Notes: a model not told the origin generated them from the letters alone. A DNA stretch of 60,441 bases from an uncultured Lachnospiraceae bacterium (GCA_930989745.1 CAKNMY010000005.1:1-60441); one strand, 5' to 3'; counted from the first letter of the stretch, positions 16,561-26,109 are shown. A program made the numbers and translations.

Positions 16561-17259
16561 ATGGAACAGTCAGGAATTTTAATCGTGGATGATAACCCGG
16601 AGATCCGGGAAGTGCTGCATATCCTGCTTTCCGGGGAGGGGTACCGCACCGGAGAGGCAAAAGACGGGCATGAGGCGCTCGGAAAGCTGCAGGAAGCGGA
16701 GTATGACCTTATTATTCTGGACGTGATGATGCCGGATATGAACGGATATCAGACCTGTATGGAAATCCGCAGGCGCACGAACGCCCCGATCCTCTTTCTG
16801 AGCGCCAGGACGCAGGACGGAGATAAAACTCTGGGATTCGCGAGCGGAGGAGACGACTATCTGGCAAAACCGTTTTCCTACAGCGAGCTGCTCGGGAGAG
16901 TGAAGGCGCTGCTGCGCCGCTATCAGGTATACCGCGGGAAGAAGGTGCAGGAAAAGAGCACGGTGTACCGCAGATACAACATTGAAATCCGCGAGGACGA
17001 CAATGAAGTTTATGTGGACGGGGAACCGGTGGAGCTGACAGATACGGACTATGGAATGCTGGTTCTGATGATGAAGAACGAAAAACAGATTTTCTCGGCG
17101 CAGCATCTCTATGAGGCGGTCTGGAAGGAGCCGTATTATTACGGCGCAAACAACACGGTTATGGTGCATATCCGGAATCTGCGCAAGAAGATCGAGGAGG
17201 ATCCTCAGAATCCGAAACGCATCCGGACGATATGGGGAAAGGGGTATCGCTTTGATTAG
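16561..17259 (+). CDS. OmpR/VanR-type response regulator
   Basis: 232 aa. The receiver domain (1-118) has acidic DD at 10-11 (IVDDN), the phosphorylated Asp in LIILDVMMPD (about 54), the conserved Thr/Ser position in FLSARTQDG, and Lys in AKPFS. A winged-helix trans_reg_C domain covers about 135-230, ending GKGYRFD. It is the partner of the overlapping histidine kinase gene. The divergent glycosylation operon is a plausible target, since cell-wall two-component systems often sit beside the genes they control. Confidence 0.93.
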   Translation: MEQSGILIVDDNPEIREVLHILLSGEGYRTGEAKDGHEALGKLQEAEYDLIILDVMMPDMNGYQTCMEIRRRTNAPILFLSARTQDGDKTLGFASGGDDYLAKPFSYSELLGRVKALLRRYQVYRGKKVQEKSTVYRRYNIEIREDDNEVYVDGEPVELTDTDYGMLVLMMKNEKQIFSAQHLYEAVWKEPYYYGANNTVMVHIRNLRKKIEEDPQNPKRIRTIWGKGYRFD

Positions 17260-18607
17260 AGAAAAAGAGAGTATGTCCATGACTGCCAGATTTTTTCTGG
17301 TGTTTCTGCTGTCCGCCGCGCTTGGCATCGGCGCTTTTATGCTGCTGTGGGGATTTCGCGTCAGTGTGTACAATCTGCTGTATGACTGGGGATATTATGA
17401 CGCGGTGAGAGAAGACCAGGTTCAGAAGATCGAGGAGGGAGCGGCGAATATCAGTCTGGAGCCCTCCGGCTGGGAGGAAGAGAACGCCGGGGAGTTTGAA
17501 AAGCTTCAGGAGCTGCTGGATCTGCGCAACGATTACACCACGATAGTAATTTACGAACTGGATGAGAATGGAAATCCCGGGACGTATATCACAGGAGCGT
17601 TCGCAGAGATGAGCGAGAGTATCTGGGCGTATGATTTTATCCCTGTGAACTGGGGCGTACATGCGGATATGGAGCGGGGGATTGAAAAAATCATCCAGTT
17701 TAAGGACCAGAAGGCGTGGGTGGGCTTTTACTCCTATGATCTGTACCGGATGCTGCCCGCATATCTTATAATCAGCATTGCAGCGGGAATTCTCGTATTT
17801 ATCATCCCGCAGTTTCTCTATCTGCGCCGCAAGATGCGGGAGCTTCTCCGCCTGAAAGATGAAGTGCTCTATATGGCGCAGGGCGACCTGGAGCGGGAGA
17901 TCAACGCAAAGGGCGGCGATGAGATCGGTATTCTGGCGCGTCAGATGAACCATCTGCGGATGACGTTGGAGGAGAACAACAGAAAGGAACAGGAGAGCCG
18001 CAATGCCAACCGCGATCTCATCAGCGCTCTGTCGCATGACCTGCGTACGCCGCTGACCGTACTTTCCGGGTATCTGGAGGTGCTGCGCCTCGGCAGGGGA
18101 GAACCGGAAAGCCGCAGCAGGTATCTGGAAAACTGTATCCATAAGGTCGAAGAGATCAGGGAGCTGTCTGACAAGATGTTTGAATATGCGCTGGTTTTTG
18201 AGCAGGATGAAGAGTTTGTCCTCGAGAGTGTCCCTGTGGAGAGTTTCCAGAATCAGCTTCGGGAGAATATTAATTTCCTGAGACTTGTGGGATTTTGCGT
18301 CCGCTCCGAGATCAGAGAGAGCGCCGCGTCCTTTCAGGGAAATGAGAGCGCCTTAAAGCGCGTGCAGAACAACCTCTTTTCCAATATCCTGAAATACGGC
18401 GACAAGCGTCAGGAAGTGTGCGTGGAGTGCGCCATGGAAGACGGACGGCTGCGGCTTGCGCTCAGGAATCATATCAGCCTGGAGCGGACGCAGGCGGAGA
18501 GCAGCGGGATCGGACTAAAGAGCGCGGAGCGGATTGTAAAGCTGCACGGAGGGGAAATTCACTGCGAGCAGGGGGAGGGAATCTTTGCGGTGGAACTCGT
18601 ATTGTAA
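17252..18607 (+). CDS. Membrane sensor histidine kinase (VanS-like)
   Basis: About 451 aa. Membrane helices flank an extracytoplasmic sensor loop (about 40-165), followed by HAMP (about 190-240), HisKA with phospho-acceptor His in LSHDLRTPL, and a HATPase domain whose N box (QNNLFSNILKYG) is clear but whose G1 box is weak. The frame is open back to 17111. TTG 17252 overlaps the regulator's stop and has AAAGGGG 7 nt before it; ATG 17273 is an alternative with a weaker ribosome site. The ligand is unknown. Confidence 0.88.
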   Translation: MIREKESMSMTARFFLVFLLSAALGIGAFMLLWGFRVSVYNLLYDWGYYDAVREDQVQKIEEGAANISLEPSGWEEENAGEFEKLQELLDLRNDYTTIVIYELDENGNPGTYITGAFAEMSESIWAYDFIPVNWGVHADMERGIEKIIQFKDQKAWVGFYSYDLYRMLPAYLIISIAAGILVFIIPQFLYLRRKMRELLRLKDEVLYMAQGDLEREINAKGGDEIGILARQMNHLRMTLEENNRKEQESRNANRDLISALSHDLRTPLTVLSGYLEVLRLGRGEPESRSRYLENCIHKVEEIRELSDKMFEYALVFEQDEEFVLESVPVESFQNQLRENINFLRLVGFCVRSEIRESAASFQGNESALKRVQNNLFSNILKYGDKRQEVCVECAMEDGRLRLALRNHISLERTQAESSGIGLKSAERIVKLHGGEIHCEQGEGIFAVELVL

Positions 18608-18615
18608 CGGGAGTA

Positions 18616-18644
18616 TTGTTTTTGTAAAAACCTTCTGTTATAAT
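18616..18644 (+). promoter_or_regulatory. Promoter of rho
   Basis: TTGTTT (18616-18621), 17 bp, TATAAT (18639-18644), with an extended -10 TG at 18636. It lies 48 bp before the rho start codon. Confidence 0.6.
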
Positions 18645-18691
18645 GGAAAAAAGCAGTAAAGTGTAAATAATTAAGTGAGGAAAAAATCCCT

Positions 18692-20149
18692 ATGAGAGAA
18701 AAATATGAATCTTTACCGGTCAGCCAATTAAAAGCGCTGGCAAAAGCAAGAGGGCTGAGAGGAATTTCCCAGATGAAGAAGAGCGATCTGATAGAACTGA
18801 TGCTGCAGGAGGATGAGAAAGAGAAACGGGAAAAGCAGACGGAGAGCACGCCGCAGGCCTTTTCCGAGGATACGTCTCACAATAGCGCACAGGGGAGCGA
18901 TTCACCCCACGAGCGGCCGCAGAGTCCGGATAACGGACGCGAGAGACGCCGCGAGAACAGCAGGTATCAGAGAGAGGAAAGAGAGACGGCTGAAAAGCCG
19001 CGCACCGATTACGCGCAGCTGGACAGCGGACAGGCAGTAACAGGAGTCCTGGAAGTGCTCTCTGACGGCTATGGTTTTCTGAGAAGCGGAAACCTGATGC
19101 CAGGTGATAATGATGTCTATGTATCCCCCTCGCAAATCCGCCGGTTTAATCTGAAGACCGGGGATGTCGTAACCGGAAACACCCGGATTAAAACCCAGAA
19201 TGAGAAGTTCAGTGCATTATTATATGTGACATTAATCAATGGAATGAGACCGGACGTCGCCATGCGCCGCAAGAATTTTGAGGACATGACGCCGATTTTC
19301 CCGAATGAGCGGCTGCGCCTGGAGCGCCCGGGCGGAAGTGTTGCGATGAGGATTGTGGATCTGTTCAGCCCGATCGGAAAGGGGCAGAGAGGCATGATCG
19401 TATCTCCGCCGAAGGCAGGAAAGACGACGCTGCTTAAGGATGTGGCGCAGTCTGTGATGCGCAACAACCCGGAGATGTATCTGATCATTCTGCTGATCGA
19501 CGAGCGCCCCGAGGAGGTAACGGACATTCAGGAGGCAATCTGCGGAAAGAACGTGGAAGTAGTCGCGTCCACCTTTGATGAACTTCCGGAACATCATAAG
19601 CGGGTGTCGGAGATGGTGATCGAGCGCGCGAAACGCCTCGTAGAGCAGAAGAAGGATGTAATGATCTTTATCGACAGTATCACAAGACTTGCGCGCGCGT
19701 ACAACCTGACGGTTCCGCCCAGCGGAAGGACACTCTCCGGCGGCCTGGACCCGACGGCGCTGCACATGCCGAAGCGTTTCTTCGGAGCGGCGAGAAATAT
19801 GAGAGGCGGCGGAAGCCTGACAATCCTGGCGACAGCGCTTGTGGACACGGGAAGCAAGATGGACGATGTGGTTTACGAGGAGTTCAAGGGAACCGGAAAT
19901 ATGGAGCTGGTGCTGGACAGAAAGCTCCAGGAGAAGCGTGTATTCCCCGCGATCGACATCGCGAAATCCGGCACAAGAAGAGAAGATCTGCTGCTGTCCC
20001 CCGATGAGCAGGAATGTGTATATAACGTGCGCAAAGCGCTCAACAGCATGAAAGCTGATGAGGCTCTTGAAAATATTCTGAATATGTTCACCCGTACCAA
20101 GTCTAATCACGAAGTTGTCCAGATATTAAAAAAACAAAAAGTTGTCTAA
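18692..20149 (+). CDS. rho: Transcription termination factor Rho
   Basis: 485-aa hexameric RNA helicase that terminates transcription. A SAP-like Rho_N domain (about 5-40) is followed by a disordered charged insert (about 45-112, rich in Arg, Glu and Ser), then the CSD-like RNA-binding domain (TGVLEVLSDGYGFLRS) and the ATPase core with Walker A PPKAGKTTLLK and Walker B LIILLIDERPEEVTD. The insert makes it longer than E. coli Rho (419 aa), as in many Clostridia. It is followed by a separate promoter for rpmE. Confidence 0.97.
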   Translation: MREKYESLPVSQLKALAKARGLRGISQMKKSDLIELMLQEDEKEKREKQTESTPQAFSEDTSHNSAQGSDSPHERPQSPDNGRERRRENSRYQREERETAEKPRTDYAQLDSGQAVTGVLEVLSDGYGFLRSGNLMPGDNDVYVSPSQIRRFNLKTGDVVTGNTRIKTQNEKFSALLYVTLINGMRPDVAMRRKNFEDMTPIFPNERLRLERPGGSVAMRIVDLFSPIGKGQRGMIVSPPKAGKTTLLKDVAQSVMRNNPEMYLIILLIDERPEEVTDIQEAICGKNVEVVASTFDELPEHHKRVSEMVIERAKRLVEQKKDVMIFIDSITRLARAYNLTVPPSGRTLSGGLDPTALHMPKRFFGAARNMRGGGSLTILATALVDTGSKMDDVVYEEFKGTGNMELVLDRKLQEKRVFPAIDIAKSGTRREDLLLSPDEQECVYNVRKALNSMKADEALENILNMFTRTKSNHEVVQILKKQKVV

Positions 20150-20153
20150 GGAC

Positions 20154-20182
20154 TTGCATTTTAAAAGTTTCTATGATATAAT
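20154..20182 (+). promoter_or_regulatory. Promoter of rpmE operon
   Basis: TTGCAT (20154-20159), 17 bp, TATAAT (20177-20182), with an extended -10 TG at 20174. It overlaps the end of the rho transcript. Confidence 0.6.
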
Positions 20183-20251
20183 TTGAAAGCTGTTTAATTA
20201 TGAAACAAATAGTAAATATAAATATTTAAGAATCAGAAGAGGTGAAAACAA

Positions 20252-20449
20252 ATGAGAGAAGGAATCCATCCAAAATATTATCAGGCAACTGTAACCTGCA
20301 ACTGCGGCAACACATTTGTAACAGGCTCTACAAAGTCTGAGATCCATGTTGAAATCTGCTCCAAATGCCATCCTTTCTATACAGGACAGCAGAAAGCTAC
20401 AGCAGCTCGTGGACGTATCGAGAAATTCAACAAGAAATACGGCATGTAA
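20252..20449 (+). CDS. rpmE: 50S ribosomal protein L31 (zinc-binding type)
   Basis: 65-aa ribosomal protein. The cysteine pairs CNCG (about 16-19) and CSKC (about 37-40) mark the zinc-binding C+ form rather than the zinc-free paralogue induced by zinc shortage. GAGGTG lies 8 nt before the ATG. The rpmE-yqhQ-prmC-prfA order is conserved in Clostridia. Confidence 0.97.
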   Translation: MREGIHPKYYQATVTCNCGNTFVTGSTKSEIHVEICSKCHPFYTGQQKATAARGRIEKFNKKYGM

Positions 20450-20463
20450 GAATGTCGAAAACA

Positions 20464-20497
20464 GGGCGGAGTTGCGTGCAGCTCCGTCCCTTTTTTT
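20464..20497 (+). terminator. Terminator after rpmE
   Basis: GGGCGGAG (20464-20471) pairs with CTCCGTCCC (20482-20490, one bulge), followed by seven T. It lies just before yqhQ, so read-through must be partial or yqhQ has another promoter. Confidence 0.75.
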
Positions 20498-20513
20498 ACG
20501 GGAGAGGTAATGT

Positions 20514-21521
20514 ATGAAACCATCTTACATTGGAGGTCAGGCGGTCATGGAGGGAATCATGATGCGCAACGGCGGGAAATACGCCGTGGGCGTGCGGAAG
20601 CCCGACCAGGAAATAGAAGTGAAGGTGGAGGATTATCGAAGCGTATTCGGCAATCTGAAGCTGATGAAACTTCCCATCTTCCGGGGTGTCGCAAGTTTTG
20701 TGGATTCCCTGGTGATAGGAACAAAGTGCCTGATGTACTCTGCAAGTTTTTTTGACGACGAGGAGGAAGAAGCGGAGCGCGAGAAGAAGAAAAAGAAGTA
20801 TACGGGCTCTGAGGAGGAAATCCTCCGGCAGATGGAGGACGATAAGAAGAAGCAGGAAAAGCGGGATCAGATGCTTCTGAACGTCACGATGGTGTTTTCC
20901 GTGATCCTGGCGGTGGTGCTTTTCATGGTGCTGCCGTATCTGATCGCAAGCCTTCTGAGAAAGCTGGACGTCTCCGAGTTCGGTGTGACTGTGGCGGAGG
21001 CGATTGTGAAAATGGGGCTGTTTCTCGGATATATGCTTCTGATCTCAAGAATGAAGGATATTCAGCGCACGTTTATGTATCACGGCGCGGAGCACAAGTG
21101 CATCAACTGCATTGAGAACGGGCTGGAACTGAACGTGGAGAATGTTATGAAAAGCTCCAGGCAGCACAAGCGCTGCGGAACAAGCTTTCTGCTGCTGGTC
21201 ATGGTGGTCAGCGTGCTGATGCATTTTGTTTTCGTGCTGGTGCCGGTGTTGTGGATGCGCGTGGTCGGAAGGATTCTGCTGATTCCCGTGGTCGCGGGCG
21301 TGGCTTTTGAGTTTATCCGGCTGGCGGGAAAGAGCGAGCACCCGCTGGTGTGCGCGATCAGCAAGCCGGGACTGGCGCTGCAGAAGCTGACGACCAGAGA
21401 ACCGGATGAGAGCATGGTCGAGGTGGCGATTGCCGCCGTGGAGGCTGTATTTGACTGGAAGAATTATCTGAGAGAAAATTTTGGCCATAAAGAGTTTGAA
21501 AGTGAGAGGGAAGCGCAATGA
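20514..21521 (+). CDS. yqhQ: DUF1385 family membrane protein YqhQ
   Basis: 335-aa protein of the YqhQ family, function unknown. The N-terminal signature YIGGQAVMEGIMMR and the central MYHGAEHKCINCIE segment (conserved His and Cys, possibly metal-binding) are diagnostic. A charged stretch at about 82-120 is followed by at least four membrane helices. It overlaps prmC by 4 nt (ATGA), as in many Firmicutes, which suggests a link with translation termination or peptide release that has not been explained. Confidence 0.92.
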   Translation: MKPSYIGGQAVMEGIMMRNGGKYAVGVRKPDQEIEVKVEDYRSVFGNLKLMKLPIFRGVASFVDSLVIGTKCLMYSASFFDDEEEEAEREKKKKKYTGSEEEILRQMEDDKKKQEKRDQMLLNVTMVFSVILAVVLFMVLPYLIASLLRKLDVSEFGVTVAEAIVKMGLFLGYMLLISRMKDIQRTFMYHGAEHKCINCIENGLELNVENVMKSSRQHKRCGTSFLLLVMVVSVLMHFVFVLVPVLWMRVVGRILLIPVVAGVAFEFIRLAGKSEHPLVCAISKPGLALQKLTTREPDESMVEVAIAAVEAVFDWKNYLRENFGHKEFESEREAQ

Positions 21522-22357
21522 CGGCAAGAGAGCTGCTTACGCATGGAACAGAGATTCTGGAGGACGCGGGCGTAGCGGAGAGCGCGTCAGACGCCTGGAT
21601 TCTCCTTGAACATGTGACCGGCCTTGACCGGGCGCATTACTATCTGGAGATGAACAGCCAGACGGCTCCGGAGAAGGAGGCGCACTACCTTGAACTGATA
21701 CGCAGAAGAGCCGGGAGAATGCCGGTGCAGCAGATCACCGGGGAAGCATGGTTTATGGGCCTGCCCTTTCTGGTCAATGAGCATGTGCTGATCCCGCGGC
21801 TGGATACGGAAGTCCTGGTGGAGACGGTTCTAAAAGACGTGCTCCCCGGTATGAGAATCCTGGACATGTGCACCGGATCGGGCTGTATTCTGCTCAGCCT
21901 TCTGCACGAGGAGGAGTCGCTGCGCGGAACAGGGGCAGATGTTTCCGCCGAGGCGCTCGCGGTGGCCGGGGAGAACGCGGCCAGGCTCGGGCTTTCCGGG
22001 AGAGCGGATTTTGTTCAGACCGATCTGTTCGCGGAGATTCCTGAGGATGAGCAGTTTGACATCATTGTATCGAATCCGCCGTATATCCGTTCAGATGTGA
22101 TTCCCGGGCTGATGGAGGAAGTGCGGGAGCATGAGCCTCTTCTGGCACTCGATGGTCACGAGGACGGACTGTTCTTCTACAGGAGGATTGTTCGTGAGGC
22201 AAAGCGGTACTTAAAGGCTGGCGGGAGACTGTTTTTTGAAATCGGATTTGACCAGGGAGACGCCCTGAGGGAACTTCTTGCAGAGGCAGGATACAAAGAT
22301 ATTACCGTAATCAAGGACCTTGCCGGGCTGGACCGCGTGGCAGGGGGACGGCTGTGA
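21518..22357 (+). CDS. prmC: Release factor glutamine methyltransferase PrmC
   Basis: 279-aa SAM-dependent enzyme that N5-methylates the Gln of the GGQ motif in release factors. Motif I is LDMCTGSGCILL (about 114-125) and the catalytic motif is SNPPYIRSD (about 186-194). Its start overlaps the yqhQ stop. Its substrate RF1 is encoded 70 bp downstream. Confidence 0.96.
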   Translation: MTARELLTHGTEILEDAGVAESASDAWILLEHVTGLDRAHYYLEMNSQTAPEKEAHYLELIRRRAGRMPVQQITGEAWFMGLPFLVNEHVLIPRLDTEVLVETVLKDVLPGMRILDMCTGSGCILLSLLHEEESLRGTGADVSAEALAVAGENAARLGLSGRADFVQTDLFAEIPEDEQFDIIVSNPPYIRSDVIPGLMEEVREHEPLLALDGHEDGLFFYRRIVREAKRYLKAGGRLFFEIGFDQGDALRELLAEAGYKDITVIKDLAGLDRVAGGRL

Positions 22358-22427
22358 GACAGCCGGCGACAGGAATAAAGACTGATTATGCCTGCACAGG
22401 CATGGCTATTTTTGGAGGAATGATGGA

Positions 22428-23504
22428 ATGTACGATAAATTAGAAGATATTCTGATCCGCCTGGAAGAGATCATGAGCGAGCTGAGCGAGCCGGGTGTCA
22501 CTTCCGATCCGGCGAGATTTCAGAAGCTGATGAAGGAGCAGGCGGAGCTGCAGCCGATTGCGGATGCGTATAAGGAGTATAAATCGTGTCAGCAGACCGT
22601 GGAGGAGAGCGTCGCCATGCTCGAGGAGGAGTCCGACGAGGAGATGCGCGAGATGCTCAAGGAGGAGCTCTCGGACGCAAAGAAGAGAATCGGGGAGCTC
22701 GAGTATGATCTCAAGATCCTTCTGCTTCCGAAAGACCCGAATGACAGCAAGAACGTTATCGTGGAGATCCGCGCGGGAGCCGGAGGAGACGAGGCGGCTC
22801 TGTTCGCGGCGGAGATTTACCGCATGTATGTGAAGTACGCGGAGTCTCAGAGATGGAAGACAGAGATGCTCTCTCTGAATGAGAACGGTATCGGAGGCTT
22901 TAAAGAGGTCACCTTTATGATCAACGGAAACGGGGCGTATTCCAAACTGAAATACGAAAGCGGCGTACACCGCGTACAGCGCGTGCCGGAGACGGAGAGC
23001 GGCGGCAGAATCCATACATCCACGATCACGGTGGCAATCATGCCCGAGGCGGAGGAAATTGACTTCCAGCTCGACTTAAATGACTGTAAGTTCGACGTGT
23101 TCCGCGCGTCCGGAAACGGCGGACAGTGCGTCAATACGACGGACTCTGCGGTGCGTCTTACGCATATTCCGACAGGTATTGTGATTTCCTGCCAGGATGA
23201 GAAGTCACAGCTGAAGAACAAGGAGAAGGCGCTTAAAGTGCTCCGTTCCAGACTGTATGAGATGGAGCTGGAAAAGCAGCACGATGCGGAGGCGGAAGCG
23301 AGAAGAAGCCAGGTCGGCACAGGCGACCGTTCGGAGAAGATTCGCACCTATAACTTCCCGCAGGGCCGTGTGACAGACCACAGAATCAAGCTGACGCTGC
23401 ACAGGCTGGACAGCGTCTTAAACGGTGATCTGGAAGAGATCATCAACGCTCTGATCACAGCGGATCAGGCGGCAAAGCTGAGCAATCTGCAGGAGAACGG
23501 CTGA
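22428..23504 (+). CDS. prfA: Peptide chain release factor 1
   Basis: 358-aa class I release factor for UAA and UAG. The stop-codon recognition tripeptide is PET (in [11 protein letters not shown]) and the peptidyl-hydrolysis loop is [16 protein letters not shown], with Gln modified by PrmC. The Cys after GGQ replaces the His of E. coli RF1, which is common in Clostridia. GGAGG lies upstream of ATG 22428. Confidence 0.96.
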   Translation: MYDKLEDILIRLEEIMSELSEPGVTSDPARFQKLMKEQAELQPIADAYKEYKSCQQTVEESVAMLEEESDEEMREMLKEELSDAKKRIGELEYDLKILLLPKDPNDSKNVIVEIRAGAGGDEAALFAAEIYRMYVKYAESQRWKTEMLSLNENGIGGFKEVTFMINGNGAYSKLKYESGVHRVQRVPETESGGRIHTSTITVAIMPEAEEIDFQLDLNDCKFDVFRASGNGGQCVNTTDSAVRLTHIPTGIVISCQDEKSQLKNKEKALKVLRSRLYEMELEKQHDAEAEARRSQVGTGDRSEKIRTYNFPQGRVTDHRIKLTLHRLDSVLNGDLEEIINALITADQAAKLSNLQENG

Positions 23505-23541
23505 GTACCGGCAGGCTGAGGCTGCGAGGGAGGAAAGTTAT

Positions 23542-24978
23542 ATGGCACGGGATAATATTTTGCTGATTACTACGGATCAGCAGAGGTTTGATACCATCAA
23601 CGCGTGGGGAAATCAGAGTATCTTTACGCCGCATCTCAATTATCTGGCGGCGATGGGCGTGAGCTTTACGAACTGTTACGCCGGCTGCCCGATCTGCGTG
23701 CCGTCGCGCACGACGATTATGACGGGACGCCAGGGATATGAGAGCGGAGTCGTGAGCAACGCGACACATGAGACGTTCATGAGAAAATGTACGGCAGAGC
23801 GGACGACGCTTCCGGCAGTTCTGACGGACGCCGGATATCAGACATGCGCGAAGGGCAAGATGCATTTTGAGCCTGCGAGAGCGCATTACGGATTTGAGGA
23901 GATGCGGCTGCCGCTTGACTATATGAGAGCGTACGACGGAAAGCGTGCCCACGCGCGCCCGAAGATTCACGGAATCGGAGAGTGCGAGATGGAGCCCGTG
24001 ATTTCCACTGTGGATGTCAAGGACAGCATCACGACGTGGATTGCGGACGAGACGATTGATTTTATCGAGACGAGAGATACGACGCGCCCGTTTTTCCTGT
24101 GGACGAGCTTTACGAAGCCGCATCCGCCGTTTGACCCGTGCAGGGATTTCTGGGAGCTGTATTCCGACATTCCGATGCCGGAGCCGGTGACGGGCGACTG
24201 GTCGAAGACGGTGGAGGAGACGCCGCAGGGATTTCTCGCGGGCGCGTATGAGAATACAAATATGCATCTGCTCGGCAGAGAGCAGATGTTGGCAAGCCGC
24301 CGCGCGTACTATGCGTGCATCACTCAGATTGACTATGAGCTGGGGAGAATTTTCGGCGCTCTCAGAGAGAATGGTTTATTCGAGAATACCTGGGTGATTT
24401 TTACATCTGATCACGGCGAGATGCTCGGCGATCATCATATGTCTCAGAAGAATCTCTTCTTCGAGGGCTCCGCGCATGTGCCGCTGATCATCATGCCTCC
24501 GCAGGGCAGAAACCTGCCGCATAACTTCAGCGTCGGGGAGCTGACGGATCTGGTCGATATCTACCCCACGATTCTCGAGATGGCGGGAGTGGCGTGCCCG
24601 ATCGAGGCAAGCGGAGTCAGCCTTCTGCACGAGATTCCGAAGGACAGAATCTTCCACGGCAACAGTTTAAATAAGAACTTCTGTGTCATGAAAGACCGTA
24701 AAAAGCTCGTGTATACCGCGTATGGGAATCAATCGCTGCTGTTCGATCTTGACAAAGACCCGATGGAACGCCATGATCTCTCAGACGACGAGTCTTACAG
24801 GGAGTGTAAAGAAGAACTCTGGAACCTGCTTCTTGCACACACCGCCAGGTATACTCCGGAAGCGCTGGATGAAAACGGCCGCTTTCTCGTCAGTCCGGCC
24901 CCGCGCTTCCCGGGGGATATGCCGGGACGGTGGTTTGGGTTTCATTATCATGATTACAATGTGGATACGTTCCACTGA
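23542..24978 (+). CDS. Cys-type sulfatase, probably cytosolic
   Basis: 478-aa arylsulfatase-family hydrolase. The formylglycine motif is CVPSR (Cys52), preceded by the metal ligands ITTDQQR near 9-15; a later TSDHGEMLGDH segment supplies further metal ligands. Cys-type enzymes in anaerobes are activated by the radical-SAM maturase anSME, not found here. There is no signal peptide, so it would desulfate imported sugars. GGGAGG precedes the ATG, 37 bp after prfA, so it may be co-transcribed with that housekeeping operon. The substrate is unknown; a sulfated glycosaminoglycan or mucin sugar would fit the uronate genes nearby. Confidence 0.92.
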   Translation: MARDNILLITTDQQRFDTINAWGNQSIFTPHLNYLAAMGVSFTNCYAGCPICVPSRTTIMTGRQGYESGVVSNATHETFMRKCTAERTTLPAVLTDAGYQTCAKGKMHFEPARAHYGFEEMRLPLDYMRAYDGKRAHARPKIHGIGECEMEPVISTVDVKDSITTWIADETIDFIETRDTTRPFFLWTSFTKPHPPFDPCRDFWELYSDIPMPEPVTGDWSKTVEETPQGFLAGAYENTNMHLLGREQMLASRRAYYACITQIDYELGRIFGALRENGLFENTWVIFTSDHGEMLGDHHMSQKNLFFEGSAHVPLIIMPPQGRNLPHNFSVGELTDLVDIYPTILEMAGVACPIEASGVSLLHEIPKDRIFHGNSLNKNFCVMKDRKKLVYTAYGNQSLLFDLDKDPMERHDLSDDESYRECKEELWNLLLAHTARYTPEALDENGRFLVSPAPRFPGDMPGRWFGFHYHDYNVDTFH

Positions 24979-24980
24979 GT

Positions 24981-25022
24981 GGAGAGGCGAAAACGGCCGG
25001 AACCGTTTTCGCCTCTCCTTTT
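24981..25022 (+). terminator. Strong terminator after the sulfatase gene
   Basis: A perfect 16-bp stem, 24981-24996 with 25003-25018 (core GGCGAAAACGG/CCGTTTTCGCC), has a 6-nt loop and TTTT. It ends the rpmE-to-sulfatase transcript. Confidence 0.9.
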
Positions 25023-25043
25023 GGGTTGAAGTTTTCGGAGGAT

Positions 25044-25076
25044 TATAGTATGATAAAGGCGATATTTTATACTATA
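25044..25076 (+). promoter_or_regulatory. Inverted repeat with -10-like element
   Basis: TATAGTAT (25044-25051) and ATACTATA (25069-25076) form an 8-bp inverted repeat. TATACT (25068-25073) could be a -10 box without a good -35. It lies about 85 bp before the nucleotidyltransferase gene and may be promoter plus operator. Confidence 0.4.
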
Positions 25077-25159
25077 CGATGCATCAATCGGACTTGCAAA
25101 GCGCATACTGACAGGGAGAATTAGATGCTGAGGCGGTGTGAGCCGCCCGGGAGGTAATG

Positions 25160-26080
25160 ATGAAGAAAACGACATTGGTGATTATGGCGGCGGGTATCGG
25201 AAGCCGTTTTGGGAAAGGAATCAAGCAGCTCGAGCCTGTGGGACCGAACGGGGAGATTATCATGGATTACTCCATTCACGACGCGCTGGAAGCCGGCTTC
25301 AATAAAATTGTATTTATCATCCGCAGAGACCTGGAGAAGGACTTTAAAGAGATTATCGGAAACCGCATTGAGAAGATTGCGGAGGTCGCATATGCTTATC
25401 AGGAGCTCGGCGATCTGCCGGAGGGATTTACATGCCCGCAGGAGCGCACGAAACCGTGGGGAACGGGACAGGCGGTGCTGGCTTGCAAAGGTATCGTGAA
25501 CGAGCCGTTCGCGGTGATCAACGCGGATGATTATTATGGAAAGGATCCGTTTGTAAAGCTGCATGATTATCTGGTGCAGGAGCATCCGGCTCAAAACGGC
25601 GTACAGCAGATCTCCATGGCGGGATTTGTGCTCGGCAACACGCTGAGCGACAACGGAGGCGTGACGAGAGGTATCTGCAGTACAGACGCGGACGGCAGAC
25701 TTCTCGGTATTACTGAGACTTCCAATATTGTTAAAACCGGGACAGGCGCCGCAGTGCGCACGGAGGAAGGAGATACTCCTGTGGATACGGACAGCCTGGT
25801 GTCCATGAATATGTGGGGACTTCAGCCGGAGTTCATTGATATTCTGGAAGAAAAATTCATAGAATTTTTAAGGGAGATTCCGGAAGGAGATGTAAAAAAG
25901 GAATACCTGCTCCCGACAATTATCGACAGCCTGATGAAGAGCGGCAGAGCACAGGTGGCTGTCCTGAGGACAGATTCCAACTGGTTCGGCGTGACGTACC
26001 AGGAGGATAAGCTTTCCGTAGTTGAGAAGTTTAGGGAACTGATCGCGGAAGGCGTGTATAAAGAGAAGCTTTTTGAATGA
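25160..26080 (+). CDS. Sugar nucleotidyltransferase, NTP_transferase family
   Basis: 306-aa GlmU/RfbA-like nucleotidyltransferase fold. The nucleotide loop is MAAGIGSRFG (about 8-17) followed by the Lys-containing KQLEPVG, and the metal-binding residues lie in NADDYYG (about 113-119). It should join a sugar 1-phosphate to an NTP, but the sugar is not clear from sequence. Two ATG codons are possible; 25160 has better spacing from GGGAGG than 25157. Downstream glmM makes glucosamine 1-phosphate, so a role in amino-sugar nucleotide supply is possible. Confidence 0.85.
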   Translation: MKKTTLVIMAAGIGSRFGKGIKQLEPVGPNGEIIMDYSIHDALEAGFNKIVFIIRRDLEKDFKEIIGNRIEKIAEVAYAYQELGDLPEGFTCPQERTKPWGTGQAVLACKGIVNEPFAVINADDYYGKDPFVKLHDYLVQEHPAQNGVQQISMAGFVLGNTLSDNGGVTRGICSTDADGRLLGITETSNIVKTGTGAAVRTEEGDTPVDTDSLVSMNMWGLQPEFIDILEEKFIEFLREIPEGDVKKEYLLPTIIDSLMKSGRAQVAVLRTDSNWFGVTYQEDKLSVVEKFRELIAEGVYKEKLFE

Positions 26081-26109
26081 GATTTGGCACAAAGCGAGGA
26101 GAGATTATT

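Noticed and set aside
17111-17251. Upstream extension of the histidine kinase frame
   Set aside because: It overlaps the conserved end of the response regulator and contains no kinase sequence.
23090-23150. Cys instead of His after GGQ in RF1 as a novelty
   Set aside because: This variant is common in clostridial RF1 and the GGQ itself is intact.
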